DNA from: Herbaspirillum sp. YR522
GTDB taxonomy: Bacteria; Pseudomonadota; Gammaproteobacteria; Burkholderiales; Burkholderiaceae_D
DNA length: 64,000 nt
Assembly: GCF_000282575.1 (NCBI RefSeq)
Contig: NZ_AKJA01000134.1
Span: forward strand, 29,855-93,854
Direction: 5' to 3'
The notes below the pieces were generated by a model. That model was not told the origin of the DNA, made no database searches, and worked only from the letters and a program-made list of their open reading frames with translations. Positions 1 through 8,910 of the stretch are shown piece after piece. Numbering within the stretch: position 1 is the stretch's first letter; each line of letters opens with the position of its first letter. Position numbers and translations under genes: made by a program.

Positions 1-1
1 C

Positions 2-142
2 CTGGTCTGCGCCGCGCCCGGCCTGCTGGCGCTCGATCCGGCGCGACTGCCATGGACCCGATTGCCGGCCGGCATGCGCCGTTGCCCGCGCACCACAGCA
101 TCGGCGCCCGAACCCCACGCGCTGACAGGCGCCAATAAGTAA
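2..142 (+). CDS. C-terminal fragment of an unidentified protein
   Basis: An open frame enters from the left edge and stops with TAA at 140-142. About 46 residues are visible, beginning LVCAAPGLLALDPARL. Nearly all codons end in G or C, as in the real genes of this window, which supports coding. No domain can be recognised from so short a tail. A second frame is also open to about 130, so the choice of frame is an inference. The following 210 bases are more A/T-rich and look like an intergenic promoter region. Confidence 0.3.
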   Translation: MVCAAPGLLALDPARLPWTRLPAGMRRCPRTTASAPEPHALTGANK

Positions 143-352
143 CACGTAAATTCAAATAACTTCGATAGCCATTTATCACCGCCACACGCAGAATCTCGTT
201 CTTTTTAGCGTCGTCGGGCGGAAATCAGTGGTTTCTCGGCAGAAATCCAATAAATCCTCTCGCACGGCATCGGAAATATCCTGATAGCCGACGCCATGGG
301 CCAGGCATACGATGCACCCATCGAATCAACTTGTTCCTCGAGAGGTAAGCAA

Positions 353-535
353 ATGAACGTCCTTGACACCCTGATGCGTTTCACCGAAACCGCGCTGGCG
401 CTCTACGCTGCCTACGTGGTGCTGGGTTCACTGGCGTTTGGCTTGTTCATCTGGCGCCGGGTATATGCCGCGCCCCGGCCGGCGGAGCGCCGCATGCGCC
501 CGCGCCTGAACGATTCGGACTTCAACGCGCATTGA
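353..535 (+). CDS. small single-span membrane protein, 60 aa
   Basis: The ATG at 353 is preceded by a good ribosome binding site (GAGAGGTAAG, 340-349), so it is preferred over an upstream in-frame ATG at 296 that has none. The protein has one hydrophobic helix (about residues 13-35, ALYAAYVVLGSLAFGLFIW) followed by an Arg-rich segment, suggesting an N-out, C-in single-span inner-membrane protein. The function is unknown and no family is recognised. It stands alone and is followed by a strong intrinsic terminator at 568-596, so it is probably a monocistronic transcript. Confidence 0.6.
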   Translation: MNVLDTLMRFTETALALYAAYVVLGSLAFGLFIWRRVYAAPRPAERRMRPRLNDSDFNAH

Positions 536-567
536 AGCCGGCGCGATACCCGCCTCCAGCCATCGCG

Positions 568-596
568 GCCGGACTCTTCGGAGCCCGGCTTTTTTT
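568..596 (+). terminator. intrinsic terminator after the small membrane protein gene
   Basis: GCCGG-a-CTC and GAG-c-CCGGC form a nine-position stem with one mismatch around a TTCG tetraloop, followed by seven T residues (590-596). This is a textbook rho-independent terminator for the plus-strand gene ending at 535. The T-tract lies on one side only, so it should not terminate the convergent polB transcript. Confidence 0.85.
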
Positions 597-631
597 CGTC
601 CGTGCGCCCCGTGTCCGCTACCGGGCCGGAT

Positions 632-3070
632 TCAGAACAGCGCCTGCTGCGGCGAGGTGATGCGGGCGAAACTGTCGTCGACGAACATCAGGATGGCGTC
701 GGCCACCGGTGCCAGCTGGCGCTCCAGATAGTGGCCGTAGTCGATGGCGGCGCTGCGCTTTTCGAGCGGTTCGGGGCCGGCGGTGGTCATGACGTAGTTG
801 ATCCAGCCGCCCTGCTGGTATTGCAGTGGCCGGCCGTCGTCGCGATTGACCTGGTCGGCCAGGCGCGCGGCGCGCACATGCGGCGGTACGTTCTTTTCGT
901 AATGATCGAGTTGGCGCCGCAGCCGCTTGCGATAGATCAATTGCTCGTCCAGCCGGCCGGCCAGCAGGTCGGCCACGTAGCCGACGATATAGTCGCGGTA
1001 GGGCTCGCCCCGGAAGATGCGCAGGTACAGCGCCTGCTGGAACTGCTGGGCCAGCGGCGTCCAATCGGTACGAACCGTCTCCAGCCCCTTGTAGGTCACC
1101 CGGTCGCCACCCTGTGCATCGCGCACATACCCTGCATAGCGCTTCTTGCTGCCGATCTCGGCGCCGCGCACGCTGGGCATCAGGAAGCGCTGGTAATGCA
1201 CTTCGAACTGCAGCTCGAGCGCACTGTCGAGCCCGTATTGCACCTGCAGGTGCTGGCGCCACCAGGCGTTGATGGTGCGCGTGAGTTCGATGCCGATGGC
1301 GCGCGCGGATGGGTCGTCATGGGCGCGCTTGAGCCAGACGAAGGTGGAGTCGGTATCGCCGTAGATCACTTCGAAGCCCTGCGCCTCGATCAACTCGCGG
1401 GTACGGTGCATGATCTCGTGGCCGCGCCGGGTGATCGACGAGGCCAGCCGCGAATCGAAGAAACGGCAGGCGGTCGAGCCGAGCACCCCGTAGAACGAGT
1501 TCATGATGATCTTCAGCGCCTGCGACAACGGCTGGTTGCCCTGCCGCTTGGCGTCGTCGCGGCCCTGCCAGATCTGGGCGATGATGGCCGGCAGGCTGTG
1601 GCTGCGGCGCGAGAACCGGGCCTGGTTGAAGCCCGGCACGGTATCGGCCTCGGGTTCGACCAGGGTACCTTCGACCAGCCCTACCGGGTCGATCAGGAAG
1701 CTGCGGATGATGGCCGGATAGAGGCTCTTGTAGTCCAGTACCAGCACCGAATCGTACAGCCCGGGACGCGACTCCATGACGAATCCACCCGGGCTGGCGA
1801 TGGCCTCGGCATCGCCCAGGTTGGGCGCTACGTACCCCTTGCGATGCATCTGCGGCAGGTACAGGTGGGTGAAGGCGGCCACCGAGCCGCCGCTGCGGTC
1901 GACCGCCAGGCCGGTGACGGCGGCACGCTCCAGCAGGAACGCCAGGATGCCGGTGTGGGCGAAGATGCGGGTGACCAGTTCGCAATCCTTCAGGTTGTAG
2001 CGTGCCAGGGCCACCCGGTCCTCGGCGAACATGCGATCGATCTCGTCCATGCGCTGGTACGGCGTGGCGATCGCCTTGCCTTCGCCCAGCAGGGTCTGGG
2101 CGACGTTTTCGAGGCTGAACGAGGGAAAGCTCCAGAATGCCGAGCGCAGGCTCTCGATGCCATCGATCATCAGGCGGCCCGGCGCCGTCACCAGCATGTG
2201 ATTGGCCCTGAAGCCATGCTCCCGCCATTCCAGCTTGCGCCCGCCGCGCCCCAGTTGCAACGGCACGCCGTACTTGTCGGCCTGCTTCTGCAATACCTGC
2301 AGATCGAACTGGATCAGGTTCCAGCCGATGATGGCATCCGGATCGTGGCGCGCCATCCAACGGTTCAGGCAAGCGATCAGCTCGGCCCGGCTATCGCAGA
2401 AATGCAGGGCGAAGTCGGGCGCGGCACCCTGCTGCGGCGCCGTGCCCAGGACATAGACGGTGCGCTGGCCGCAGCCTTCCAGGGCAATCGAATACAACTC
2501 GCCCTGCCAGCTGGTCTCGATATCGAGGGACACCAGCCGCAGCGGCGGCCGGTAATCGGGATGCGCCCTGACGCGGGCCTGATGCAGGCTGCCGTCGGCG
2601 CCCGGCAGGCCCGACAACAGCAGCGGCGCGTTGATGAAGCGTTCCATCAGGTAGCGTTCGGGCGGCCGGATATCGGCTTCGAAGACGGTGATGCCGGACT
2701 GCATCAATTGCTTTTCCGCCTTCAGCAACTTGCGGTACTGGTTACTGTAGAGACCCAGCACGGGGTGCTGTGCGAAGTCCTTCAAGCCCGGCAGTGCGCG
2801 CAATGCCACACCGGGCTCGCCGGCCAGCAGCGCCTGTGCCCGCTCGAGGTCCTGCGTGCGGATGAATGCCACCGCCTCCTGCGGCGCCAGCAACAGCCGC
2901 CGCGGCCCGTCGTCGGTGGCTACCCACAACTCGATCTCGACGCCGGCCGGCGTGTCGCGCCAATGGCGCGTCAGCAGGAAGCCTGCGCACTCCGGCACCG
3001 GCTGTGGGTGCGACGGCGGCTGCTCGTCGATTGGTCCGATATCCTGCCTCTGCACTGCGATCCCTGTCAT
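632..3070 (-). CDS. polB: DNA polymerase II, family B
   Basis: Family B DNA polymerase with proofreading exonuclease, 812 aa (E. coli Pol II is 783 aa). Visible motifs in order: Exo I with DIET at residues 183-186, Exo II GWNLIQFDLQ near 249-258, Exo III YNLKDCE near 358-364, polymerase motif A DYKSLYPAII at 446-455, motif B KIIMNSFYGVLGS at 520-532, and motif C YGDTDST at 570-576. All catalytic aspartates are present. Pol II restarts and bypasses damaged forks and is SOS-induced in E. coli; I do not see a convincing LexA box upstream. The start at 3070 was chosen because similarity to Pol II begins near residue 28 (ECAGFLLTRHW); the frame stays open up to 3415 but that part resembles no family. 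Divergent from the LprI-like gene. Confidence 0.95.
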   Translation of the reverse strand: MTGIAVQRQDIGPIDEQPPSHPQPVPECAGFLLTRHWRDTPAGVEIELWVATDDGPRRLLLAPQEAVAFIRTQDLERAQALLAGEPGVALRALPGLKDFAQHPVLGLYSNQYRKLLKAEKQLMQSGITVFEADIRPPERYLMERFINAPLLLSGLPGADGSLHQARVRAHPDYRPPLRLVSLDIETSWQGELYSIALEGCGQRTVYVLGTAPQQGAAPDFALHFCDSRAELIACLNRWMARHDPDAIIGWNLIQFDLQVLQKQADKYGVPLQLGRGGRKLEWREHGFRANHMLVTAPGRLMIDGIESLRSAFWSFPSFSLENVAQTLLGEGKAIATPYQRMDEIDRMFAEDRVALARYNLKDCELVTRIFAHTGILAFLLERAAVTGLAVDRSGGSVAAFTHLYLPQMHRKGYVAPNLGDAEAIASPGGFVMESRPGLYDSVLVLDYKSLYPAIIRSFLIDPVGLVEGTLVEPEADTVPGFNQARFSRRSHSLPAIIAQIWQGRDDAKRQGNQPLSQALKIIMNSFYGVLGSTACRFFDSRLASSITRRGHEIMHRTRELIEAQGFEVIYGDTDSTFVWLKRAHDDPSARAIGIELTRTINAWWRQHLQVQYGLDSALELQFEVHYQRFLMPSVRGAEIGSKKRYAGYVRDAQGGDRVTYKGLETVRTDWTPLAQQFQQALYLRIFRGEPYRDYIVGYVADLLAGRLDEQLIYRKRLRRQLDHYEKNVPPHVRAARLADQVNRDDGRPLQYQQGGWINYVMTTAGPEPLEKRSAAIDYGHYLERQLAPVADAILMFVDDSFARITSPQQALF

Positions 3071-3278
3071 GTCGTTTCTGGTGCGCGCCTGGCACTGGCG
3101 CGATTCTACTGCGTTGCCGGCGTCGCCGCGCTGGCATTGTAAAGGCTTGCCAACATGCTTTTTCAGCTGCAAAGATTTTTCAAAAAAGACCACTCTACTT
3201 GGCGTTTTGAAGACTAAAAGCCGATGCCATGCTTGCGCCCGGGCTTCCACCGTTTCCTTATCGCACCTGCTGCGCGCC

Positions 3279-4067
3279 ATGAACCGACTTCTTCTTCGCA
3301 CCGCCTTCATTACATTCATCGCCCTGGCCGGCATTGCCGCGGCGTCATTGCCGTGCGGCGCGGCAGCGGCCAGCTTCGACTGCCGCCGCGCCGGCTCGGC
3401 CAACGAGAAAACCATCTGCGGCGATGCGCTCCTGTCAGCCGCGGACGATCGCCTGGGCCAGGCCTATCGCGCCGCCCGCCAGCAGGCCGCCGACCGTCGT
3501 GCCTTCACCGCCGAATCGGAGCGCCAATGGCGCTGGCGCGAGCAGAATTGCCACGACCGTGCCTGCCTGGTGCGCTGGTATGAACGTCGACAGGCCGAAC
3601 TGCAGGCACCCGCCGGTACGTCCCTGGAAGCGGCCGTCCGGTTACCGGTGTCGGCACCGGCGGCCCTGCCCGCTCCCAGCGCTGCGGGGGCGCCCATCGC
3701 GGCCCCCGGCGCGCTCAAGCTGGGCCTGTCGAACCGCCAGATCGCCGACATCGCGCCCCCCGGCAGCGCCCCCTGGCCGCATTACCTGCGCGCCGAGCAA
3801 GGGCGGTATTTCTATGAGGATACGCAGCACCGGGGCGCCCTGGTCAGCGTGCGCTACTACGGCGTCGAAAACGGCCAGTACGTCATCGAGACCAGCCGCG
3901 GTAGCGCCGTGGCGCGCCTGACCTGCAGCGCCGATTGCCGCTACATCGCCCTGCTGGCGCTACCGGGCGATGTCGAGACCGACACCGTGATCGTGCCCAA
4001 CGACAGCCATTCGCTGCCGTCGATCATCGTCAACGACGCCCGTCACGGCCTGTTGGCGGTGCGCTGA
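3279..4067 (+). CDS. secreted LprI/DUF1311-type protein
   Basis: 262 aa with an N-terminal signal peptide (hydrophobic stretch about residues 3-30). Residues about 32-95 match the LprI N-terminal/DUF1311 pattern: SFDCRRAGSANEKTIC, then LSAADDRLGQAYRAA, then an Arg/Trp-rich helix with QWRWREQNCHDRACLVRWYE. Four cysteines in this part probably form two disulfides. Family members are periplasmic or lipoprotein factors, one of which (mycobacterial LprI) inhibits lysozyme. The rest is a Pro/Ala linker and a C-terminal beta-rich domain (about residues 150-262) that I do not recognise. The ATG at 3279 gives a complete signal peptide, while the frame is open further upstream without homology. Function in this host is unknown. 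Confidence 0.7.
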   Translation: MNRLLLRTAFITFIALAGIAAASLPCGAAAASFDCRRAGSANEKTICGDALLSAADDRLGQAYRAARQQAADRRAFTAESERQWRWREQNCHDRACLVRWYERRQAELQAPAGTSLEAAVRLPVSAPAALPAPSAAGAPIAAPGALKLGLSNRQIADIAPPGSAPWPHYLRAEQGRYFYEDTQHRGALVSVRYYGVENGQYVIETSRGSAVARLTCSADCRYIALLALPGDVETDTVIVPNDSHSLPSIIVNDARHGLLAVR

Positions 4068-4195
4068 TCGAAGTCGGGGTTTTTTCCTACAGGATGTTGC
4101 GATGCCGGATGACATTGCGAGCCGGCGCTTGGCCTGATAATCCAATTGCCGCAACGGGAATTGCCCGGCGCCCAGCGACCTGCCGCGAGAACATC

Positions 4196-4402
4196 ATGAA
4201 AAAAATCGAATTCAATGGTTACCTCATCGTCTACCTGACCGACAACCTGTTCGGTCGTTGGCGAGGTTCGTTTGCGGTCTTGAAGAACCGCGCCGAAGTC
4301 AGCCGGGGTTCGCTGCCGTTGCAGGCGCGTAGCGCCGAAGACGCCGAATCCGAACTGCTGGCCGCGGCCAAGCGCTGCATGGCGCATCCGCTGGCTGCCT
4401 GA
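4196..4402 (+). CDS. small hypothetical protein, 68 aa
   Basis: Starts MKKIEFNGYLIVYLTDNLFGRWRGSFAVLK; ATG at 4196 with GCGAGA upstream as a possible ribosome binding site. Predicted to be a small soluble alpha/beta protein with no signal peptide or membrane helix; the C-terminal half (AEDAESELLAAAKRCMAHP) looks helical. No family recognised. It lies 128 bases downstream of the LprI-like gene and could be cotranscribed. Two short perfect hairpins follow at 4415-4430 and 4432-4447, without a T-tract. Confidence 0.55.
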   Translation: MKKIEFNGYLIVYLTDNLFGRWRGSFAVLKNRAEVSRGSLPLQARSAEDAESELLAAAKRCMAHPLAA

Positions 4403-4492
4403 GACCCCTCTTGACCGGGTGCCCACCCGGCCTGGCATGAATGCCAGCACGTCGGCGCGTTGCCGCCCTTTGCCGAGCGTATCTTCGTTCGA

Positions 4493-5878
4493 TCAGATCA
4501 CGATTTGCCGTTGACTGCGGCGGTTGGTCAACTCGGCCAGCCGGCGCAGCGCATTGACCAGCTCGAAGCGACTGCGGGCCCGCCCCAGCGAAATGCGAAT
4601 ATGCGCCGGGGCCAGCGGCGTATCGCTGCTGGCGAACGCGTCCTGCGCCACCACCACCAATCCCTGGTCACGCGCCTTCTGCACGAACTCCCCGGCCTGC
4701 CAGTGCGCCGGCAAGGCCTTCCAGATATGGATGCCACCGGCATGCGCCATGCTGCTATCGCCCAACGTGCGGTGTGCCAGCTCCTGGCGCGCCCACGCCT
4801 CGGCGCGAATCCCTTCCTGCAGGACCGCGGCGGTGCCATCGTGGATCCATTGCGTCATCAGTGCCGTCATCAGCGGTGTCGACATCAACACGAACGAGCG
4901 CAACGCGCTCAACAGCGCGTCCTGTGGCCGGCCCTGCGGCACCACCACGTAAGCGGTGCGCAGGCCCGGCAACAGGCACTTGGACAGGGTCGACACGTAA
5001 AACGCATGCTGCGGCGCATAGTGGGCAATCGGCTGCGGTGCCTGGGCGCTGAAGCGCCAGTACGGATCATCCTCGATCAGGCGCAGGTCCAGCCGAAGCA
5101 GTACCTCGGCCAGTGCCGCCCGGCGCGCCGGCGGCATGGTGTGGGTAGTGGGATTGTTCAGGGTCGGGTTCAGGTAGACCAGGCGCGCCCGCTGGCGGCT
5201 TGCGGCCACGGCAAGCGCCTCGGGCAGCATGCCGTCGCGGTCGACCTCGACCGCCACCAGCCGCCGGCCCAGTTGCCGGGCCGCCGATAGCAGCCCGGGA
5301 TAGGCCAGCGGCTCGGCCAGGATAGCCTCGCCCGGCGCGGTGTGGGCCAGGATCAGCGCCGCCAGCGCCGATTGCGCCCCTGGGCACACCACCACCTGGC
5401 CGGGCTCGACCGCACCCAGTATCGGGCGCAGCCAGATCGCCCCGGCCTCGCGGTCGGCATGGCCGCCGCCGCCCAGGTGGTAGGTCATCAGCAGGTCGAT
5501 GTCGCTGTGCAACAGCACCTGCGACACGCCTTGGCGCAGCAGGTCGTCGAGATCGATCCCCGCCGGCGGTGGAGGAATGTTCATCGACAGGTCGACCACC
5601 TGGCTCAGGTCGACCCGCGGTGCGGCGACAAACGTGCCCGCCGCACCGCGCGCCTGCAGCAACTGACGCCGGCGTGCCTCGGTATAGGCGCGCGTGACCG
5701 TGGTCAGGTCCACCCCCAGGTGCTGCGCCAGCAAGCGCTGCGGCGGCAACCGGTCGCCCGGTCGCAACCGTTCGGCGGCAATGGCCTGCTCCATCATGTC
5801 GACGATCTGGAGGTAGCGCGGGCCGCCCTTGGCGGTAAAGCCGCGCGCCCAGCCGAGGGCGTGTTGGCTATCGATCAT
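4493..5878 (-). CDS. MocR/PdxR-type regulator (GntR HTH fused to PLP aminotransferase fold)
   Basis: 461 aa. An N-terminal winged helix of GntR type (about residues 20-85, LRPGDRLPPQRLLAQHLGVDLTTVTRAY) is joined to a class I/II aminotransferase domain (about 110-455). PLP-binding features are present: NNPTTHTMP at 241-249, DDPYW at 270-274, and the Schiff-base lysine K300 in STLSKCLLPGLR. MocR proteins act as transcription factors that sense PLP or amino-compound adducts, usually controlling the adjacent divergent gene. Here that gene is the transporter at 6201, and three copies of one operator-like motif lie between the two (5908-5974). The effector cannot be told from sequence. A true free-standing aminotransferase is unlikely because of the intact HTH. 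Confidence 0.88.
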   Translation of the reverse strand: MIDSQHALGWARGFTAKGGPRYLQIVDMMEQAIAAERLRPGDRLPPQRLLAQHLGVDLTTVTRAYTEARRRQLLQARGAAGTFVAAPRVDLSQVVDLSMNIPPPPAGIDLDDLLRQGVSQVLLHSDIDLLMTYHLGGGGHADREAGAIWLRPILGAVEPGQVVVCPGAQSALAALILAHTAPGEAILAEPLAYPGLLSAARQLGRRLVAVEVDRDGMLPEALAVAASRQRARLVYLNPTLNNPTTHTMPPARRAALAEVLLRLDLRLIEDDPYWRFSAQAPQPIAHYAPQHAFYVSTLSKCLLPGLRTAYVVVPQGRPQDALLSALRSFVLMSTPLMTALMTQWIHDGTAAVLQEGIRAEAWARQELAHRTLGDSSMAHAGGIHIWKALPAHWQAGEFVQKARDQGLVVVAQDAFASSDTPLAPAHIRISLGRARSRFELVNALRRLAELTNRRSQRQIVI

Positions 5879-5907
5879 GGCACTGTCTCGGGTCGGATGG
5901 CACGGCC

Positions 5908-5974
5908 AATGTATGGGTTAATGCATTGCATATCGCATTCTAGTATGGATAGATAAAAAATTAATCCATACATT
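5908..5974. promoter_or_regulatory. three-copy operator for the MocR-type regulator
   Basis: AATGTATGGGTTAAT (5908-5922) and ATTAATCCATACATT (5960-5974) are inverted repeats matching at 14 of 15 positions. A third related copy, AGTATGGATAGAT (5942-5954), lies between them in the same orientation as the first. The set lies 30-96 bases upstream of the MocR start in an A/T-rich stretch that also supplies promoter-like sequence. MocR regulators commonly bind paired direct and inverted sites, so this is the probable binding region for autoregulation and for control of the divergent transporter. Confidence 0.65.
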
Positions 5975-6076
5975 AGCCCTTCGTTCAAACGATGTGGTGC
6001 GCACGGACCATGTCATCGGGTAAACGATATCTCCGCGCAGTAGTAAAAATGCCAACTTTATACCCGATGCATGGAC

Positions 6077-6125
6077 GAGGATCGACCGCGAGCCGCCAGC
6101 CTAATAGGCTGCTGCCTCGATCCTC
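6077..6125 (+). promoter_or_regulatory. hairpin in the leader of the DMT-type transporter gene
   Basis: GAGGATCGA (6077-6085) pairs perfectly with TCGATCCTC (6117-6125). Inside it CAGCCT (6097-6102) and AGGCTG (6106-6111) form a second perfect stem with a 3-base loop. The structure lies between the operator and the transporter start at 6201, so it would be in the 5' untranslated RNA. No T-tract follows, so a simple terminator is unlikely. It could be an RNA stability or attenuation element, or just a DNA palindrome. The rest of the 322-base gap from 5879 to 6200 shows no gene. Confidence 0.45.
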
Positions 6126-6200
6126 AACCACAACACGCCGATGCGGGAGAGCATATGGGACTCATTGCCGCTGCATGGATGTCACAATTCGCAGCTTGAC

Positions 6201-7094
6201 ATGAATGGCATCCTGCTTGAATCGACCCAATCGGTGCTGCTGCTGGCGCTTATCTCGGCATTGAGCCGTGCGGGCCTGAATGTCATCGATCGGTATCAGA
6301 TCGGCATGAGGAAGCTCTCGATTCGGAGCATCAACTTCTGGAACAATGCCATTCCCACCATCATGATCGTCCTGACTGCGGTGATGCTGGGGCTGCATGG
6401 CGATCTGGCAGCCGTGTTCCTCGGCTGGAAAACCGCCGCTTTTGCTGCCGTGGTCCAGTTGGTCGCCTACACTTTCTCGTTTGCATTCCGCTACTTGGAT
6501 GTCAACCAGGTTACCGTCGCCGCCAAACTGTCGGACCTGTTCATCCCGGGGGCGATTTTCGCGACGACGGGCCATTGGGACTGGACCACCGCAGGCTTTG
6601 CGTGTGCCACTACGCTGGTGTGCCTTCCCATACTGCGGGGCCGCAACCTGGACCAGGGCAAGGTGTTAAAGGCGGCCACCGTGCTCATGTGTACCGCCCT
6701 CGTGTTCCAGGCTGGCATTTCCCCCCTGCTGGCGCACCAGATCGACGGCGACTGGCGATACGGCCTTTTGTTCGCGGCTGCGGTAATCGGCTGGCGCACG
6801 ATCTGGAGCATCATGCCCCTGGCCTTTCGGTCTGATGCCGGGCAAGCGCAACGGTACGGTCTACTCTTGAATCGATTGTTCTATCTGCGATGCTGCCTGA
6901 GCGTCATCACACAGCTTACTTTCGTTCTGGCCGTAAGCAGTGCAGCCGCCGCAGTGGCCTGGCCGCTACTCAATGCCGCCGGCTTGTTCGCGATGCTGAT
7001 GGCGGCATTCGTGCTGCGTGAGCGGCAAGTGCGTAGCCAGAAATTGATCGTCCTGACCATTACCGCGCTGGCCGCGCTCAGATTCATCCTGTAG
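6201..7094 (+). CDS. EamA/DMT-like multi-span transporter
   Basis: 297 aa and very hydrophobic, with about ten predicted membrane spans, the size and layout of drug/metabolite transporter (DMT) proteins with two five-helix halves. The first half carries a DMT-like stretch, FRYLDVNQVTVAAKLSDLFIP, resembling the conserved end of an EamA repeat. The ATG at 6201 begins at the first hydrophobic segment; an in-frame ATG at 6141 would add a polar 20-residue extension. Neither has a strong ribosome binding site. It is divergent from the MocR-type regulator, a pairing often seen for export or import of amino compounds. The substrate is unknown. Confidence 0.7.
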   Translation: MNGILLESTQSVLLLALISALSRAGLNVIDRYQIGMRKLSIRSINFWNNAIPTIMIVLTAVMLGLHGDLAAVFLGWKTAAFAAVVQLVAYTFSFAFRYLDVNQVTVAAKLSDLFIPGAIFATTGHWDWTTAGFACATTLVCLPILRGRNLDQGKVLKAATVLMCTALVFQAGISPLLAHQIDGDWRYGLLFAAAVIGWRTIWSIMPLAFRSDAGQAQRYGLLLNRLFYLRCCLSVITQLTFVLAVSSAAAAVAWPLLNAAGLFAMLMAAFVLRERQVRSQKLIVLTITALAALRFIL

Positions 7095-7119
7095 AACGCC
7101 TTGCGTCAACACCACCGCG

Positions 7120-8769
7120 TCAGCTCACCCCGGTGGCGCCATCAAGCACGATACGTATCTTGCGCGCCAGTTCGTCGTGGCGATAGGGCTTGGCGATGAC
7201 AGCGAATTCGCCATCGGCATCGTGCCGTTCGATCGATTCGCTGGCGTAGCCGGTGGTCAGCAAGACCTTGATATCGGGCGCCAGTCGCCTTGCTTCGCGC
7301 GCCAGCAACACGCCATTGATGCTGCCGGGCATGATCAGGTCGGTAAACAACAGGTCGACATGGGTGCCGGCCTGCAGCAACTGCAAGGCCTCGGCTGGCG
7401 CATTGACCATCGACACGCCATAGCCCAGGCTCTCCAGCATGGCCTGCGCCAGCTCCGCCACCTCGATGCGGTCGTCCACCACCAGGATGTGCTCGCGTCC
7501 GCCCTGTTCGGGAGCATGACGGTCGACCTCGAAGCCGTTGCCGACCTCATCCTGGGTCGATGGAAAATACAGCTTGACCGTCGTCCCACCGGTCTTGCCG
7601 GAATGAATCTCGATGGCACCACCAGATTGCTTGACGAAACCGTAGACCATCGACAACCCGAGCCCGGTGCCCTTGCCCTCTTCCTTGGTGGTGAAGAACG
7701 GGTCCATCACGCGCGGCAGGATATCGGGGGCGATGCCCGGCCCATTGTCGGCAATCGTGATCGACACGTAATTGCCGGGTTTCACCCCCAGCTGCAAGGC
7801 ACGCTCGCCATCGCCCGGCACCAGCGCCTCGTTGGCGGTCTCGATGTGGACCCGGCCCTGTCCATTCATGGCGTCGCGGGCATTGATGAGGATGTTGAGC
7901 AGCGCCACTTCCATCTGGGTCGGATCGAGGCGGCAATTCCATAATTGCGGCGCCAGTTGCGTGGTCAGGTCGATATCGCCGCCCAGGGTGCGACGCACCA
8001 GGTCGGTGAAGCTCTCTGTGAGCAGGTTGAGATTGATGGCGCGCCCTTCCAGGCGCTGCTTGCGGGCGAATGCCAGCAGTTGCTGGGTCAGCATGGCAGC
8101 CTTGCCGGCCGCATTGCGGATGCTCTCGCTGCTGCGCGCCACGCGCGACAGGTCGGGCTCGTTGGCGCGCAAGGTCAGGTTGATGATGTCGAGGTAGCCG
8201 CTGATGACCTGCAACAGGTTGTTGAAGTCGTGCGCGATACCGCCGGTCAACTGGCCCAGCGCTTCCATCTTGCGCGCCTGGCCCAGGGCCTGCTCGGCAT
8301 CGCGGCGCCGGCTGATGTCGAGCTGCGAGCCGAAGAAGTACACCAGTTCCCCGTCCCTGTCGTACACGGGCGAGATGAACAACGCATTCCAGAAGGTCGA
8401 GCCATCCTTGCGATAGTTGAGGATCTCGGTGGCGATCTCGCGTCGTTCGGCCAGCGCCGATCCGATCTGCCTGACTACTGCGCGATCCGTCTCGGGGCCT
8501 TGCAGGAAACGGCAATTGCGGCCGATCACTTCGTCCCGGGTGTAGCCGGTCATGTTGATGAAGGCGTCGTTGACGAACACGATCGGCGTGTCGGGCCGTC
8601 GCGGATCCGACACGATCATGGGCATGCGGGTCAACTCGACGGCGGCGAAGAAGATGTCGTGCGAATCGTCGCGCCCGGCCATCTTTTCGGGCGTGCTGCG
8701 CAGGCCGATCTCGTCGCCGAACTCGCCGGCCGCTTGTAGCAATGGAAAGGGTGAGCTTGCTTTTGTCAT
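7120..8769 (-). CDS. LOV-domain hybrid histidine kinase (blue-light photoreceptor)
   Basis: 549 aa. A PAS domain of LOV type occupies about residues 40-155 and has GRNCRFLQG at 83-91. Cys86 is the residue that forms the covalent flavin adduct in light, and N85, R87, Q90, N118, N128 and Q149 (FGSQLD) fit the known FMN contacts. Next come HisKA with phosphoacceptor H180 (GGIAHDFNN), HATPase (N296 region, DNGPGI 341-346, GKGTGLGLS 366-373) and a C-terminal receiver domain with acidic D432/D433 and phosphoacceptor D477. The layout equals that of the Pseudomonas syringae LOV-HK. Start at 8769 has GTGAGG upstream. No dedicated output protein is adjacent, so the phosphorelay partner is unknown. Confidence 0.92.
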   Translation of the reverse strand: MTKASSPFPLLQAAGEFGDEIGLRSTPEKMAGRDDSHDIFFAAVELTRMPMIVSDPRRPDTPIVFVNDAFINMTGYTRDEVIGRNCRFLQGPETDRAVVRQIGSALAERREIATEILNYRKDGSTFWNALFISPVYDRDGELVYFFGSQLDISRRRDAEQALGQARKMEALGQLTGGIAHDFNNLLQVISGYLDIINLTLRANEPDLSRVARSSESIRNAAGKAAMLTQQLLAFARKQRLEGRAINLNLLTESFTDLVRRTLGGDIDLTTQLAPQLWNCRLDPTQMEVALLNILINARDAMNGQGRVHIETANEALVPGDGERALQLGVKPGNYVSITIADNGPGIAPDILPRVMDPFFTTKEEGKGTGLGLSMVYGFVKQSGGAIEIHSGKTGGTTVKLYFPSTQDEVGNGFEVDRHAPEQGGREHILVVDDRIEVAELAQAMLESLGYGVSMVNAPAEALQLLQAGTHVDLLFTDLIMPGSINGVLLAREARRLAPDIKVLLTTGYASESIERHDADGEFAVIAKPYRHDELARKIRIVLDGATGVS

Positions 8770-8910
8770 TGGGCCTCACTTTCGCTGTTTGCGCCCATCC
8801 ACGCCCTTAGCGGCGCTTTACGATGAGCTGTTCTCCTAATTGGACAGTGATCGGTTAGGCAGTTCCAGTTGATTTAGGGCAAGCGCGGCCGTGGCCTGGC
8901 GAGTGGAACT

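Noticed and set aside
602..3142. 846-codon open frame on the plus strand opposite polB
   Set aside because: It has no domain, is rich in Gln, His and Ala, and mirrors the polB frame with its third-position G/C bias; polB has all catalytic motifs.
3071..3278. LexA box controlling polB
   Set aside because: No CTGT-n8-ACAG-type palindrome is present in the gap; SOS control is not supported by sequence here.
3071..3415. N-terminal extension of polB by 115 codons
   Set aside because: Pol II similarity starts after 3070, and the extension overlaps the divergent LprI-like start region.
5992..6204. 70-codon plus-strand frame between the MocR gene and the transporter
   Set aside because: No ribosome binding site or family; it spans the leader hairpin and has atypical codon use.
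8770..8910. missing or broken livF next to livG
   Set aside because: The 141-base gap holds no Walker or signature motif in any frame, so there is no remnant to annotate.
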